Shown: positions 1 to 6,251 of the stretch, piece after piece
How the letters are laid out: the number at the start of each line of letters is the position of its first letter
Position numbering within the stretch: the first letter of the stretch is position 1
Assembly (NCBI GenBank): GCA_023427285.1
Contig: JAEZBH010000446.1
Location: forward strand, 1-7,470
Direction: 5' to 3'
DNA from: Pseudomonadota bacterium
GTDB taxonomy: Bacteria; Pseudomonadota; Alphaproteobacteria; Sphingomonadales; Sphingomonadaceae
DNA length: 7,470 bases
Made by a program: the position numbers and the translations under genes
The notes under the pieces: model-generated
Told to the model about the DNA's origin: nothing
The model's database searches: none
What the model saw: only the letters and a program-made list of their open reading frames with translations

Positions 1-158
1 ACCCGCAGGGTCATCCGCTCTTTCTCGAAGCGAATGACGTAGAGTTCGAGCTGCGTGCCGGCCACTTCCGTGGCCTCAAGCTCGATCACCCGGCCCACGC
101 CATGCTTGGGATAGACAACGTAGTCGCCCACGACGAACTTCAGGGATTTTGCCGCCAT
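1..158 (-). CDS. carD: CarD/CdnL-family transcriptional regulator (partial, N-terminal 52 residues)
   Basis: The protein begins MAAKSLKFVVGDYVVYPKHG and continues to TLRV at the window edge; the rest lies outside. The pattern VGDYVVYPKHGVGRV is the start of the Tudor-like RNA polymerase-interaction domain (CarD_CdnL_TRCF family), which contacts the RNAP beta subunit; a C-terminal helical DNA-binding domain would follow. By family knowledge such proteins stabilise open promoter complexes, notably at rRNA and growth-related promoters, and in alphaproteobacteria they tie transcription to nutrient state. The ATG at 158 is preceded at about 8 bases by AGGA on the minus strand, a plausible ribosome binding site, and the protein starts just before the conserved domain. 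It lies 283 bases downstream of fdxA on the same strand and likely has its own promoter in that gap. Family identity is secure; only the N-terminal third or so is visible. Confidence 0.88.
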   Translation of the reverse strand, partial: MAAKSLKFVVGDYVVYPKHGVGRVIELEATEVAGTQLELYVIRFEKERMTLR

Positions 159-337
159 TCTTCGTATCCTGTCATCTCTCTGCACAGAACGTCCAAGCAA
201 AGCACGACTCATACCGTTTCCGCGCTGACCACGCAGGTGGCCGCGGGAGGCCCGCTCAAATCCGGGGAGAGGATTGGCTTGCTTTCGCCAAAACAGTTTG
301 AATTCGTACGTTAGACGTTGTCGCAAGCATGTAACAC

Positions 338-411
338 AAAGGGGGCAGAATTTCCACCCCTTTATGCCGCAATGCAACGTGAAGCGCCCCGCGCTCAAGA
401 CGAACGCGGGG
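338..411 (-). terminator. Two tandem hairpins downstream of fdxA (candidate terminator)
   Basis: Two perfect 7-bp stems lie between the fdxA stop and carD. One pairs CCCCGCG (387-393) with CGCGGGG (405-411) around an 11-base loop. The other pairs AAAGGGG (338-344) with CCCCTTT (357-363) around a 12-base loop. Read on the minus strand, the second hairpin is followed by TTTGTGTT, a modest U-rich tail. Neither has a long U run, so this is a weak intrinsic terminator, or a pair of transcript-stabilising stems. The remaining gap, about 159-337, should hold the carD promoter and leader, but I see no hexamer pair there good enough to name. Confidence 0.4.
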
Positions 412-441
412 AACAATGCGCAGATAGCTCAGAAAACCGGC

Positions 442-780
442 TTAGCCACCCTGACCCGGCTTCTCCGAGAAGTAGGTGGCGAGCTTGTTCTCAACACCCT
501 TGAAGTCATCTGCGTCCGCAGGGGCCGCACCCTTGGTGGTGATGTTCGGCCACACGGCGGAATACTTGGCGTTCAGCTCCAGCCAGCTTTCCAGCCCAGG
601 CTCGGTATCCGGCAGAATAGCCTCAGCCGGGCATTCCGGTTCGCACACGCCGCAGTCGATGCACTCGCTCGGATTGATGACGAGCATGTTCTCGCCCTCG
701 TAGAAGCAGTCCACCGGACACACTTCAACGCAATCCATGTACTTGCAACGAATGCATGCGTCGGTAACGACGTAGGCCAT
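442..780 (-). CDS. fdxA: Seven-iron ferredoxin FdxA (3Fe-4S/4Fe-4S)
   Basis: This 112-residue soluble ferredoxin of the Azotobacter FdI type is a low-potential one-electron carrier in the cytoplasm. Cysteines fall at 9, 12, 17, 21, 25, 40, 43, 46 and 50. By alignment with Azotobacter FdI, C9, C17 and C50 bind the 3Fe-4S cluster, C21, C40, C43 and C46 bind the 4Fe-4S cluster, and C12 and C25 are the free cysteines. The motifs [18 protein letters not shown] and [12 protein letters not shown] are nearly identical to FdI, as is WPNIT in the C-terminal part. Full length for the family. The ATG at 780 is preceded by AAGGGAG on the minus strand. The gene has its own candidate promoter (813-841) and follows the S4-domain gene after 146 bases. 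The redox partner cannot be told from the window; oxidative stress, iron or nitrogen-related roles have been described for relatives. Confidence 0.96.
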   Translation of the reverse strand: MAYVVTDACIRCKYMDCVEVCPVDCFYEGENMLVINPSECIDCGVCEPECPAEAILPDTEPGLESWLELNAKYSAVWPNITTKGAAPADADDFKGVENKLATYFSEKPGQGG

Positions 781-812
781 CTTAAGTCCGGCTCCCTTAA
801 TTCAATAACCGT

Positions 813-841
813 CTGCTAGCGAAGCCCCCATGGGCCGTCAA
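813..841 (-). promoter_or_regulatory. Candidate sigma-70-type promoter for fdxA
   Basis: On the minus strand TTGACG (841-836) is followed by exactly 17 bases and then TAGCAG (818-813). This puts a transcription start near 806, giving a leader of about 25 bases that includes the fdxA ribosome binding site. The -35 matches consensus at 5 of 6 positions and the -10 at only 3 of 6. The spacing and placement are good, but the call is by eye. Confidence 0.45.
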
Positions 842-853
842 CACCCATATGGG
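827..853. promoter_or_regulatory. Two palindromes around the fdxA -35 element (candidate operator)
   Basis: CCCATGGG (827-834) and CCCATATGGG (844-853) are both perfect palindromes and share the CCCAT half-site; each is followed by C on the plus strand. Their centres are 18 bases apart. One lies inside the spacer of the candidate fdxA promoter and the other just upstream of its -35. That arrangement fits a dimeric regulator binding two related sites, but no regulator is identified and short palindromes also arise by chance. Confidence 0.35.
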
Positions 854-926
854 CTGATAATCTCAGCAAAGTATTCAAAATCCACATCGTTACAGCGCCA
901 GAGGCCGCCAGAACCTGCCCGAAAGG

Positions 927-1244
927 TCAAACCCTTGCTGCGTCCGTTGCGATATCCGGCACGGCCGGGCCTGCCGGTTGCGGGCTGAGATCGCTGTAGA
1001 GCAGCCGGGCCGTGGCATAAGGCCCGCGCCGCTCCGCCATGCCCTCCACCTTCAGCACGAACACCCGCCCCGCCTTGGGAAAGCTGATGACCGAGCCGAC
1101 CCGCACCAAAGCGTGCGGCTTGTCCACCACCCGTCCGTCCAGTCTCAAGTGGCGGCTGCTGCACACGGCGGCCGCCTCACTCCGGGTCTTGAATAAACGC
1201 GCAAACCATAACCACTTGTCCAGCCGCTGCGAGCCGTTTTCCAT
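927..1244 (-). CDS. S4-domain RNA-binding protein (Hsp15/HslR-like)
   Basis: A 105-residue basic protein starting MENGSQRLDKWLWFARLFKT. The S4 RNA-binding fold covers roughly residues 7-55: RLDKWLWFARLFKTRSEA is the typical first half and HLRLDGRVVDKPHALVRVGS the beta-rich second half. E. coli Hsp15 of this family binds free 50S subunits carrying stalled nascent-chain tRNA, so a ribosome-recycling role is a reasonable inference. The C-terminal tail after about residue 80 is Pro/Ala-rich and probably disordered. The ATG at 1244 is chosen because AAAGGAGA precedes it on the minus strand, in the 22-base gap after the helicase stop. The open frame extends upstream into the helicase gene, but that part is Arg/Leu-rich and unlike the family. 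The tight spacing implies co-transcription with the helicase. Confidence 0.87.
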   Translation of the reverse strand: MENGSQRLDKWLWFARLFKTRSEAAAVCSSRHLRLDGRVVDKPHALVRVGSVISFPKAGRVFVLKVEGMAERRGPYATARLLYSDLSPQPAGPAVPDIATDAARV

Positions 1245-1266
1245 GCAGGCATTTCTCCTTTCAGAA

Positions 1267-3843
1267 CTAGTTGCTCCGCCACGCCGCAAGCGCCGCAAAC
1301 GGAGACTGAGGCTGAACAGCCTCGCGCTCAGCCTGCGCCACGCGGCGGCGATTTGCAGCACCCCCCTTCCACTTGTACGCAACAATCAGAGGGGCATCCT
1401 CGCCCTCCGCCGCCTTCACCATCGTCCGGCGATAGCCCAGCGCCACCATCAGCCGGGCAAAATCCGCCTGATTGAGACCGACCATCGAGACCAGCTGGCC
1501 CGTCGGCACGATCGGCCCGCCGTCCTTGCTGCCCTCGCGCAGCACGTCCATCAGCCGCTCGACCAGATCGACCCGAACCGCCTTGTCGCCCGTCACCCAA
1601 TAGCCCGCCGCCGTATAGGCAACCGGCGCAACCTCCGGCGTCACGTTCACCGAAACCGGCGCGTTATCGGGCAGCACCGGCAAGACATCGACCATGGGGT
1701 TGGCCGCCGCCCACAGCGCCATGCGCCAGCGCATGGCCGCAGGCTTGAGCGCGGCAGGCACGAAAACATGGCGCGCGCCGATCTTGATGCCCGCCTTGGC
1801 CAGCCAGCGCCGCTCGTCCCGGCTGAGCGCCTTCAGCTGCTCCTCGGCGCTGGCGCGAGTCACCACACCCAGCCCCTCGATCAGCTGCACCGCCAGCCCG
1901 CGCGCCGGGCCGCCCACATTGCGCGCGCCCTTCCCTTCCAGAGCGCCTTCGGCCAGCACCGCCAGCCGCAAGAGCGGCTTCAACAGCTTCTCCGTCCGCA
2001 GCCGCACCCACGTCTCCAGACGCCCAATCACCGCCGCCTTGTCCAGATGCGGCAGCGCCGCCGCACCCGTCTCCAGCCTGACGCGGGGAGACAGCGCATC
2101 CCGGCCAGGGATCAGCGTTGCAACCAGCGCCCCCTTCCACAGCAAGCGCACATAGGGCGCGTTTGGCGCGAACGCGAAGCCGATGTCCGCCTCTTCGCTC
2201 TCCGCCAGCGCCTTGGCCCGGCGGCTCATCTCCGCGCCCAACGCCCGATCGGCCGCGGCCATCATGCGGCGGCGGTCCTCATGGCGGGCATCCGGGTCAA
2301 TGGTGAAGGTAAAGCCGGAGAGCGTGCCGATGGCATGGCCCTCCACTTCCACCGAGCCGTTCTCGTCCACATCCACGTCGATCGCGCCGCGCCCGCCTGC
2401 CTGCCGCAGCAGCACGGAGGTGCGCCGGTCGACGAACCGCTGGATCAGCCGCTCGTGCAGCACGTCGGAGAGCTTGTCCTCCAGCGAGCGGGCGCGCCCC
2501 GCCCAGTGCGCCGGGTCTTCCAGCCAGTCGGCGCGCTGGGAGATGTACGACCAGGTTCTGATCCCCGCGATCCGCCCCGCAATCGTCTCGATATCGCCAT
2601 TCACCTGATCCAGCCGCGCAATTTCAGACGCGATCCAGTCCGTCGGCAGCGTGCCGTTGCCCTCCGACAAATGCTTGTAGATGCGCAGCACGAGGCGGGC
2701 GTGAATGTCCGGGCTGACCTTGCGGTAGTCCGGCAGCTGGCAAACGTCCCACAGGCGGCGCACGCGATTGACGCGCCGCGCCCGCTCTTCCACCAGCGGC
2801 TCATGGGCCAGACGGCGCAGCACGGCCACGTCCACCGCATCATCCGTGCGCATCAACTCCAGACGCGGCGGGCGCACGTCCAGCGAGCGCAGCAGATCGC
2901 CCACGGAATTGAAGCCGAGGTTGGCGTTGCGCCAAATCAGCCGCTCCAGCGGAGCGAACGTGTGATTTTCGATGGCGACGACCTCTTCGGGCGTCAGCCC
3001 CTTGCGCTCGTCTGCGCCGAACTGAACCGCGCCGAAGGTGCCGTCCCGCTGGTGCCGCCCGGCACGGCCCGCGATCTGGGCCATTTCGGCGGGCGTCAAG
3101 CGGCGGTGGCGCTTGCCGTCGAACTTGTGCAGCCCGGCGAACGCCACGTGCTGGATATCCATGTTGAGGCCCATGCCGATGGCGTCCGTCGCCACCAGAT
3201 AGTCCACCTCGCCCGACTGATACATGCCCACCTGCGCGTTGCGGGTGCGGGGGGAGAGCGAGCCCATCACCACAGCCACGCCGCCGCGCTGACGGCGCAG
3301 CATCTCGCCGATGGCGTAAACCTGATCCGCCGAGAAGGCGACGATCGCGCTGCGCTTGGGCAGGCGCGAAAGCTTCTTTGGGGCCGCGTAAGACAGGGTG
3401 GAGAAGCGCGGACGCGAAATGACCTCCGCATCCGGCAGCAGCTTGTGAATCAGCGGACGCAGCGCGTCCGAGCCGAGAATCATGGTCTCATCGCGGCCTC
3501 GCGCCCGCAATATGCGGTCCGTGAAGATGTGGCCGCGCTCATCGTCCGCGCCCAGCTGCGCCTCGTCGAGCGCCAGGAAGGAGACATCCTTGTCCAGCGG
3601 CATCGATTCGGCGGTGCAGAGGAAGTAGCGGGCGTTGGGGGGAACGATTCGCTCTTCGCCGGTAATCAGGGCGACTTGATCCGCACCCTTGATGCTGACC
3701 ACCCGGTCATAGACCTCGCGGGCAAGCAGACGCAGCGGAAAGCCAATCATACCAGAGGAATGGGCGCACAGACGCTCAACCGCCAGATGGGTTTTCCCGG
3801 TGTTAGTCGGCCCCAGGACGGCCGTTACCTTGTTCGAACCCAT
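1267..3843 (-). CDS. SUV3/MgpS-like DExH superfamily 2 helicase
   Basis: About 858 residues from the ATG at 3843. Superfamily 2 motifs are intact: Walker A GPTNTGKT (11-18), motif II DEAQ (93-96), motif V ATDAIGMGLN (218-227) and motif VI QIAGRAGR (256-263). This pattern, with GPTNTGKT and FAGLHKFDG after motif V, is that of SUV3, the mitochondrial RNA helicase that partners PNPase, and of its alphaproteobacterial relatives. After the core comes a helical region, then a long Arg-rich C-terminal half typical of bacterial members, ending SPFAALAAWRSN. Likely role: ATP-driven unwinding of structured RNA (or RNA:DNA) in the cytoplasm. In-frame ATGs also exist at 3852 and 3918. The 3918 extension is unlike the family and lacks a ribosome binding site; AAAGAG lies upstream of 3843 and 3852. 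The S4 gene follows after 22 bases. Substrate is inferred, not shown. Confidence 0.92.
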   Translation of the reverse strand: MGSNKVTAVLGPTNTGKTHLAVERLCAHSSGMIGFPLRLLAREVYDRVVSIKGADQVALITGEERIVPPNARYFLCTAESMPLDKDVSFLALDEAQLGADDERGHIFTDRILRARGRDETMILGSDALRPLIHKLLPDAEVISRPRFSTLSYAAPKKLSRLPKRSAIVAFSADQVYAIGEMLRRQRGGVAVVMGSLSPRTRNAQVGMYQSGEVDYLVATDAIGMGLNMDIQHVAFAGLHKFDGKRHRRLTPAEMAQIAGRAGRHQRDGTFGAVQFGADERKGLTPEEVVAIENHTFAPLERLIWRNANLGFNSVGDLLRSLDVRPPRLELMRTDDAVDVAVLRRLAHEPLVEERARRVNRVRRLWDVCQLPDYRKVSPDIHARLVLRIYKHLSEGNGTLPTDWIASEIARLDQVNGDIETIAGRIAGIRTWSYISQRADWLEDPAHWAGRARSLEDKLSDVLHERLIQRFVDRRTSVLLRQAGGRGAIDVDVDENGSVEVEGHAIGTLSGFTFTIDPDARHEDRRRMMAAADRALGAEMSRRAKALAESEEADIGFAFAPNAPYVRLLWKGALVATLIPGRDALSPRVRLETGAAALPHLDKAAVIGRLETWVRLRTEKLLKPLLRLAVLAEGALEGKGARNVGGPARGLAVQLIEGLGVVTRASAEEQLKALSRDERRWLAKAGIKIGARHVFVPAALKPAAMRWRMALWAAANPMVDVLPVLPDNAPVSVNVTPEVAPVAYTAAGYWVTGDKAVRVDLVERLMDVLREGSKDGGPIVPTGQLVSMVGLNQADFARLMVALGYRRTMVKAAEGEDAPLIVAYKWKGGAANRRRVAQAEREAVQPQSPFAALAAWRSN

Positions 3844-4019
3844 TGCACCCATGTCTCTTTGGAATCTGATACCCCCCCAATCGCAATGCAAGGGCCGCTG
3901 GGCAAAGATATTGTGCATCTCGCCGTATCAAAATCCGAATATCGTGTGACAAACGCAGCGTTAAGAATTTGTCCACTTTCAATGTTTAGATTTTCCGCCT
4001 CTTTCAGCTTGGCAATTGG

Positions 4020-4048
4020 TTGACAAGCGCACTCAAGCGGGACAGTTT
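4020..4048 (+). promoter_or_regulatory. Candidate promoter for the M23 peptidase gene
   Basis: A perfect TTGACA (4020-4025) is followed after 17 bases by CAGTTT (4043-4048), a poor -10. A start near 4055 would give a leader of about 70 bases to the TTG at 4127. Only the -35 is convincing. If it is real, translation cannot begin at the far upstream TTG at 4016, which overlaps it. Confidence 0.3.
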
Positions 4049-4094
4049 TCACAGCTGTCGTGTTTAGATTACCTGTCTCTAAAGAACGGGCGGG

Positions 4095-4113
4095 TGAGTC
4101 GTGCAGGGACTCA
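4095..4113 (+). repeat. Inverted repeat made of two GANTC sites
   Basis: TGAGTC (4095-4100) and GACTCA (4108-4113) form a 6-bp stem around a 7-base loop. Each arm contains GANTC (GAGTC at 4096, GACTC at 4108), the sequence methylated by CcrM in many alphaproteobacteria. The right arm abuts the AGGGAG ribosome binding site (4113-4118) used by the proposed TTG start, so the hairpin could also affect translation. Whether this organism has CcrM is assumed from the likely lineage. Confidence 0.5.
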
Positions 4114-4126
4114 GGGAGACTGGGGT

Positions 4127-5641
4127 TTGCTGAAAACGGGCCTCGTAGCGCTTGCACAAAGCGAAACGGATACTGTTGGCTCCGCACCATTTGAAGTAGG
4201 CGAATTTGATCTGGCCGTTGATCTTGGCCATCAGATCGGTTCCCTGCGCTGGTGGCGCGGTCTCGTAACTCTCGGCGGTTTGCTGACCGCCGCGAGCTGG
4301 CTGGTCTTCACCAATCCGATTCATCCCCTGCCCGCAACCACTTCCGCTGCCATTGTCACCGCCGAACAGATCGAAGCCTATCAGCCGTCCGTCATCGGGC
4401 CGCTGATGTCCGGCGCTCAGACCGGCGAGCGCGTGCCGATGCTGCCGATCGCCAAGACGATCGCCTCCGAGCCCGAACCAGAGATCGTGCAGAAGGAAGT
4501 GCCGCTGGCACGCAGCGGCTCGCTTGAGACGATTCTGCGCCGCGCGGGCGTCTCCCGCGCCGATGCCCGCAAGATCGCAGAGGCTGTCGGCCCCGCAGCT
4601 GAATTGAAGGACCCGCCGCGCGGCGCCACCCTTCAGATGACCCTTGGCCGCCGCGTCTCCAGCAAGGAGCCGCGCCCGCTTGAAATGCTTTCGTTCCGCC
4701 CCTCGTTCGACCAGCACGTTCAGGTCGCCCGCGTCGGCGGAGACTTCATGGCCAAGTCTCTCGACATCAAGGTGGTGAGGGCCCCGGCCCGCGTCGAGGG
4801 CGAAGTTGGCAGCAGCATGTACGTCTCGGCCCGCAGGCTGGGCGTGCCCTCCAGCATCGTCTCCCAATACATCAAGGCGCTGTCCTTCGGCGTGGACTTT
4901 GCCCGCGAAGTCAAATCCAGCGATCGCTTCAGCTTCGTGTATGAGCGCGAAGTGGCTGAAACCGGCGAAGAGAAAATCGGGCGTCTGCTCTATGCCCGCC
5001 TTGAGCGCAGCGGCAAGCACAAGGACGTGGAGCTGACCTGGTTCCAGCCCAAGGGCGAGCGCGGCCAGTTCTTCCACCCGGATGGCGGTTCCATCCAGAA
5101 GCTGCTGATGCGCACGCCGGTTGATGGCGCGCGCATTTCCTCGCAGTTCGGCTCTCGCCGTCACCCGGTGCTGGGTTATACCCGCATGCACAACGGCATG
5201 GACTTCGCCGCTCCCACCGGCACGCCGATCATGGCGGCAGGCTCGGGCACGGTGGTGTTCGCGGGCCGTCACGGCGGCTACGGCAACTACGTCAAGATTC
5301 GCCACGCCAACGGCTATGAGACCGCCTATGCCCACATGAAGGGCTTCAAGGCCGGCATTCGCCGCGGCGTGAAGGTCGGGCAAGGCGAGGTCATCGGGTA
5401 CGTCGGCTCGACCGGCCTGTCCTCCGGCCCGCACCTGCACTACGAAATCCACAAGGGCGGCAAGGCTATCAACCCGGCAGGCACTGCCATTCCCACCGGC
5501 ACGTCCCTGCGCGGCTCGGAACTCGCCCGCTTCAAGGCCGAGGTGCAGAAGTTCCGCTCGCTGCCGAAGAATCAGGCTGCCGAGCAGGTTCTGGTGGCTG
5601 CGGGCATCAACCCGCGCAAGATGGCCAAGCAGCCGGGCTAA
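4127..5641 (+). CDS. Membrane-anchored M23 (LytM-type) murein endopeptidase
   Basis: About 504 residues from TTG 4127. One transmembrane segment lies near residues 45-61 (GLVTLGGLLTAASWLVF), preceded by WWR, so the bulk is periplasmic. Next come a Pro-rich linker, a LysM/OapA-like segment near 125-160 (SLETILRRAGVSRADARKI), a middle domain like that of MepM/Csd3 proteins, and the C-terminal M23 domain. Zinc-site residues are intact: H355 and D359 in HNGMDFAAPTGTP, H403 in YAHMK, and H436/H438 in GPHLHYE. Such enzymes cut peptide cross-links in peptidoglycan to permit wall growth or division. The frame has no ATG. TTG 4127 is chosen because AGGGAG (4113-4118) sits 8 bases upstream; GTG 4094 is the main alternative and TTG 4016 is unlikely. 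Transcribed divergently from the helicase, with msrC about 110 bases downstream. Confidence 0.92.
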   Translation: MLKTGLVALAQSETDTVGSAPFEVGEFDLAVDLGHQIGSLRWWRGLVTLGGLLTAASWLVFTNPIHPLPATTSAAIVTAEQIEAYQPSVIGPLMSGAQTGERVPMLPIAKTIASEPEPEIVQKEVPLARSGSLETILRRAGVSRADARKIAEAVGPAAELKDPPRGATLQMTLGRRVSSKEPRPLEMLSFRPSFDQHVQVARVGGDFMAKSLDIKVVRAPARVEGEVGSSMYVSARRLGVPSSIVSQYIKALSFGVDFAREVKSSDRFSFVYEREVAETGEEKIGRLLYARLERSGKHKDVELTWFQPKGERGQFFHPDGGSIQKLLMRTPVDGARISSQFGSRRHPVLGYTRMHNGMDFAAPTGTPIMAAGSGTVVFAGRHGGYGNYVKIRHANGYETAYAHMKGFKAGIRRGVKVGQGEVIGYVGSTGLSSGPHLHYEIHKGGKAINPAGTAIPTGTSLRGSELARFKAEVQKFRSLPKNQAAEQVLVAAGINPRKMAKQPG

Positions 5642-5666
5642 ACGCTCCGTTCGGTTTCTGTCGCGT

Positions 5667-5699
5667 CACGGCCTGTCGCGCCGCGCTTGCGGGGCCGTG
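5667..5699 (+). terminator. Hairpin after the M23 peptidase gene (weak terminator candidate)
   Basis: CACGGCC (5667-5673) pairs perfectly with GGCCGTG (5693-5699) around a GC-rich 19-base loop, starting 26 bases past the stop codon. No U-tract follows, so rho-independent termination is doubtful. It could instead protect the 3' end or attenuate read-through into msrC. Confidence 0.3.
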
Positions 5700-5713
5700 G
5701 CCCGCCATCGTAT

Positions 5714-5737
5714 TTGCGGTTCGGATCGTAACCGCAA
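5714..5737 (+). promoter_or_regulatory. Perfect 8-8-8 inverted repeat upstream of msrC
   Basis: TTGCGGTT (5714-5721) and AACCGCAA (5730-5737) are exact reverse complements separated by 8 bases. The element ends 3 bases before the ATG at 5741 and 15 before the ATG at 5753. It could be an operator for a dimeric repressor or a leader hairpin. It would crowd a ribosome at 5741, which favours the 5753 start. No U-tract follows it. Confidence 0.5.
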
Positions 5738-5752
5738 CCGATGGGAAACGGC

Positions 5753-6235
5753 ATGTTTGAAGTCAAAGCCCTGAGCACAAACAAGACCGAAAGCTACGCA
5801 GAGCTGCTGACCCAGCTCGACGGCCTGACTGGCGGCGAGCCGGACCCCATCGCCAACATGGCCAACGCCGCCTCGCTGATCTTCAACAGCCTGCCCGATC
5901 TCAACTGGGCCGGGTTCTACCGGCTGATCGATGGCGTGCTGGTGCTCGGGCCGTTCATGGGCCGCCCGGCCTGCATCCGCATCAACATCGGCAAGGGCGT
6001 CTGCGGCACGGCGGTTGCTGAAAACGCCACCCAGCTTGTGCCGGACGTGCACGCCTTCCCCGGACACATTGCGTGCGACAGCGCCTCGCGCAGCGAACTG
6101 GTGGTGCCGATCACGCACGCGGGCCGCATCATCGGCGTGCTCGACCTCGACAGCCCCTCTCCCGCCCGCTTCGACGAAGAAGACGGCAAGGGCTGCGAAC
6201 GGCTCATGGCCTTGCTCGCCCCGCGCATTGCGTAA
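5753..6235 (+). CDS. msrC: Free methionine-(R)-sulfoxide reductase (fRMsr, GAF fold)
   Basis: About 160 residues with a single GAF domain that reduces free methionine-R-sulfoxide to methionine in the cytoplasm, with electrons from thioredoxin. Numbered from the ATG at 5753, cysteines are at 74 (GRPACIRI), 84 (GKGVCGTA) and 108 (GHIACDSASRSE). Their spacings of 10 and 24 match C84, C94 and C118 of E. coli fRMsr, where the last is the catalytic cysteine and the second forms the disulfide. NWAGFYR and PDVHAFPGHIACD are also family signatures. Start choice: 5753 gives MFEVKALS, as in relatives, and clears the inverted repeat at 5714-5737; ATG 5741 would add four residues. Its role is repair of oxidised free methionine. 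It ends 16 bases from the convergent hydrolase gene, leaving little room for a terminator. Confidence 0.94.
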   Translation: MFEVKALSTNKTESYAELLTQLDGLTGGEPDPIANMANAASLIFNSLPDLNWAGFYRLIDGVLVLGPFMGRPACIRINIGKGVCGTAVAENATQLVPDVHAFPGHIACDSASRSELVVPITHAGRIIGVLDLDSPSPARFDEEDGKGCERLMALLAPRIA

Positions 6236-6251
6236 GAGGGTAGCGCTTCGG

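Larger units (their letters stand above)
3844..4126. promoter_or_regulatory. Divergent intergenic region between helicase and M23 peptidase genes
   Basis: This stretch is visibly more AT-rich than its flanks and must drive transcription in both directions. Leftward, TTGTCA (3952-3947, minus strand) is followed at 16 bases by TGATAC (3930-3925), a weak pair that would start transcription near 3918. A start there is compatible with translation from 3843 or 3852 and not from 3918. Rightward there is a perfect TTGACA at 4020. The 10-mer TGTTTAGATT occurs twice in the same orientation, at 3983-3992 and 4061-4070. A GANTC hairpin lies near the right end. The upstream open frame of the M23 gene crosses part of this region but has no ATG. 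Confidence 0.5.

Noticed and set aside
274..819. A 181-residue open frame on the plus strand across fdxA
   Set aside because: It lies antisense to the nine-cysteine ferredoxin, which is unmistakable, and its product resembles no family I know.
1245..1385. N-terminal extension of the S4 protein into the helicase gene
   Set aside because: The Arg/Leu-rich stretch lies inside helicase coding sequence, and a good AAAGGAGA site directs initiation at 1244.
3844..3918. N-terminal extension of the helicase starting at ATG 3918
   Set aside because: No usable ribosome binding site, sequence unlike the family, and the candidate promoter would place the transcription start at about this position.
1039..4023. 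A 994-residue open frame on the plus strand opposite the helicase gene
   Set aside because: It is longer than the real gene but its product is a low-complexity Arg/His/Gln/Pro-rich string with no recognisable domain. It is the mirror frame of a GC-rich gene whose minus-strand product has all helicase motifs.
4079..5452. A 457-residue open frame on the minus strand opposite the M23 peptidase gene
   Set aside because: Composition is Ala/Gly/His-rich with no domain, no ribosome binding site of note, and it mirrors a gene with an intact zinc-site motif set. A GC-rich shadow frame.
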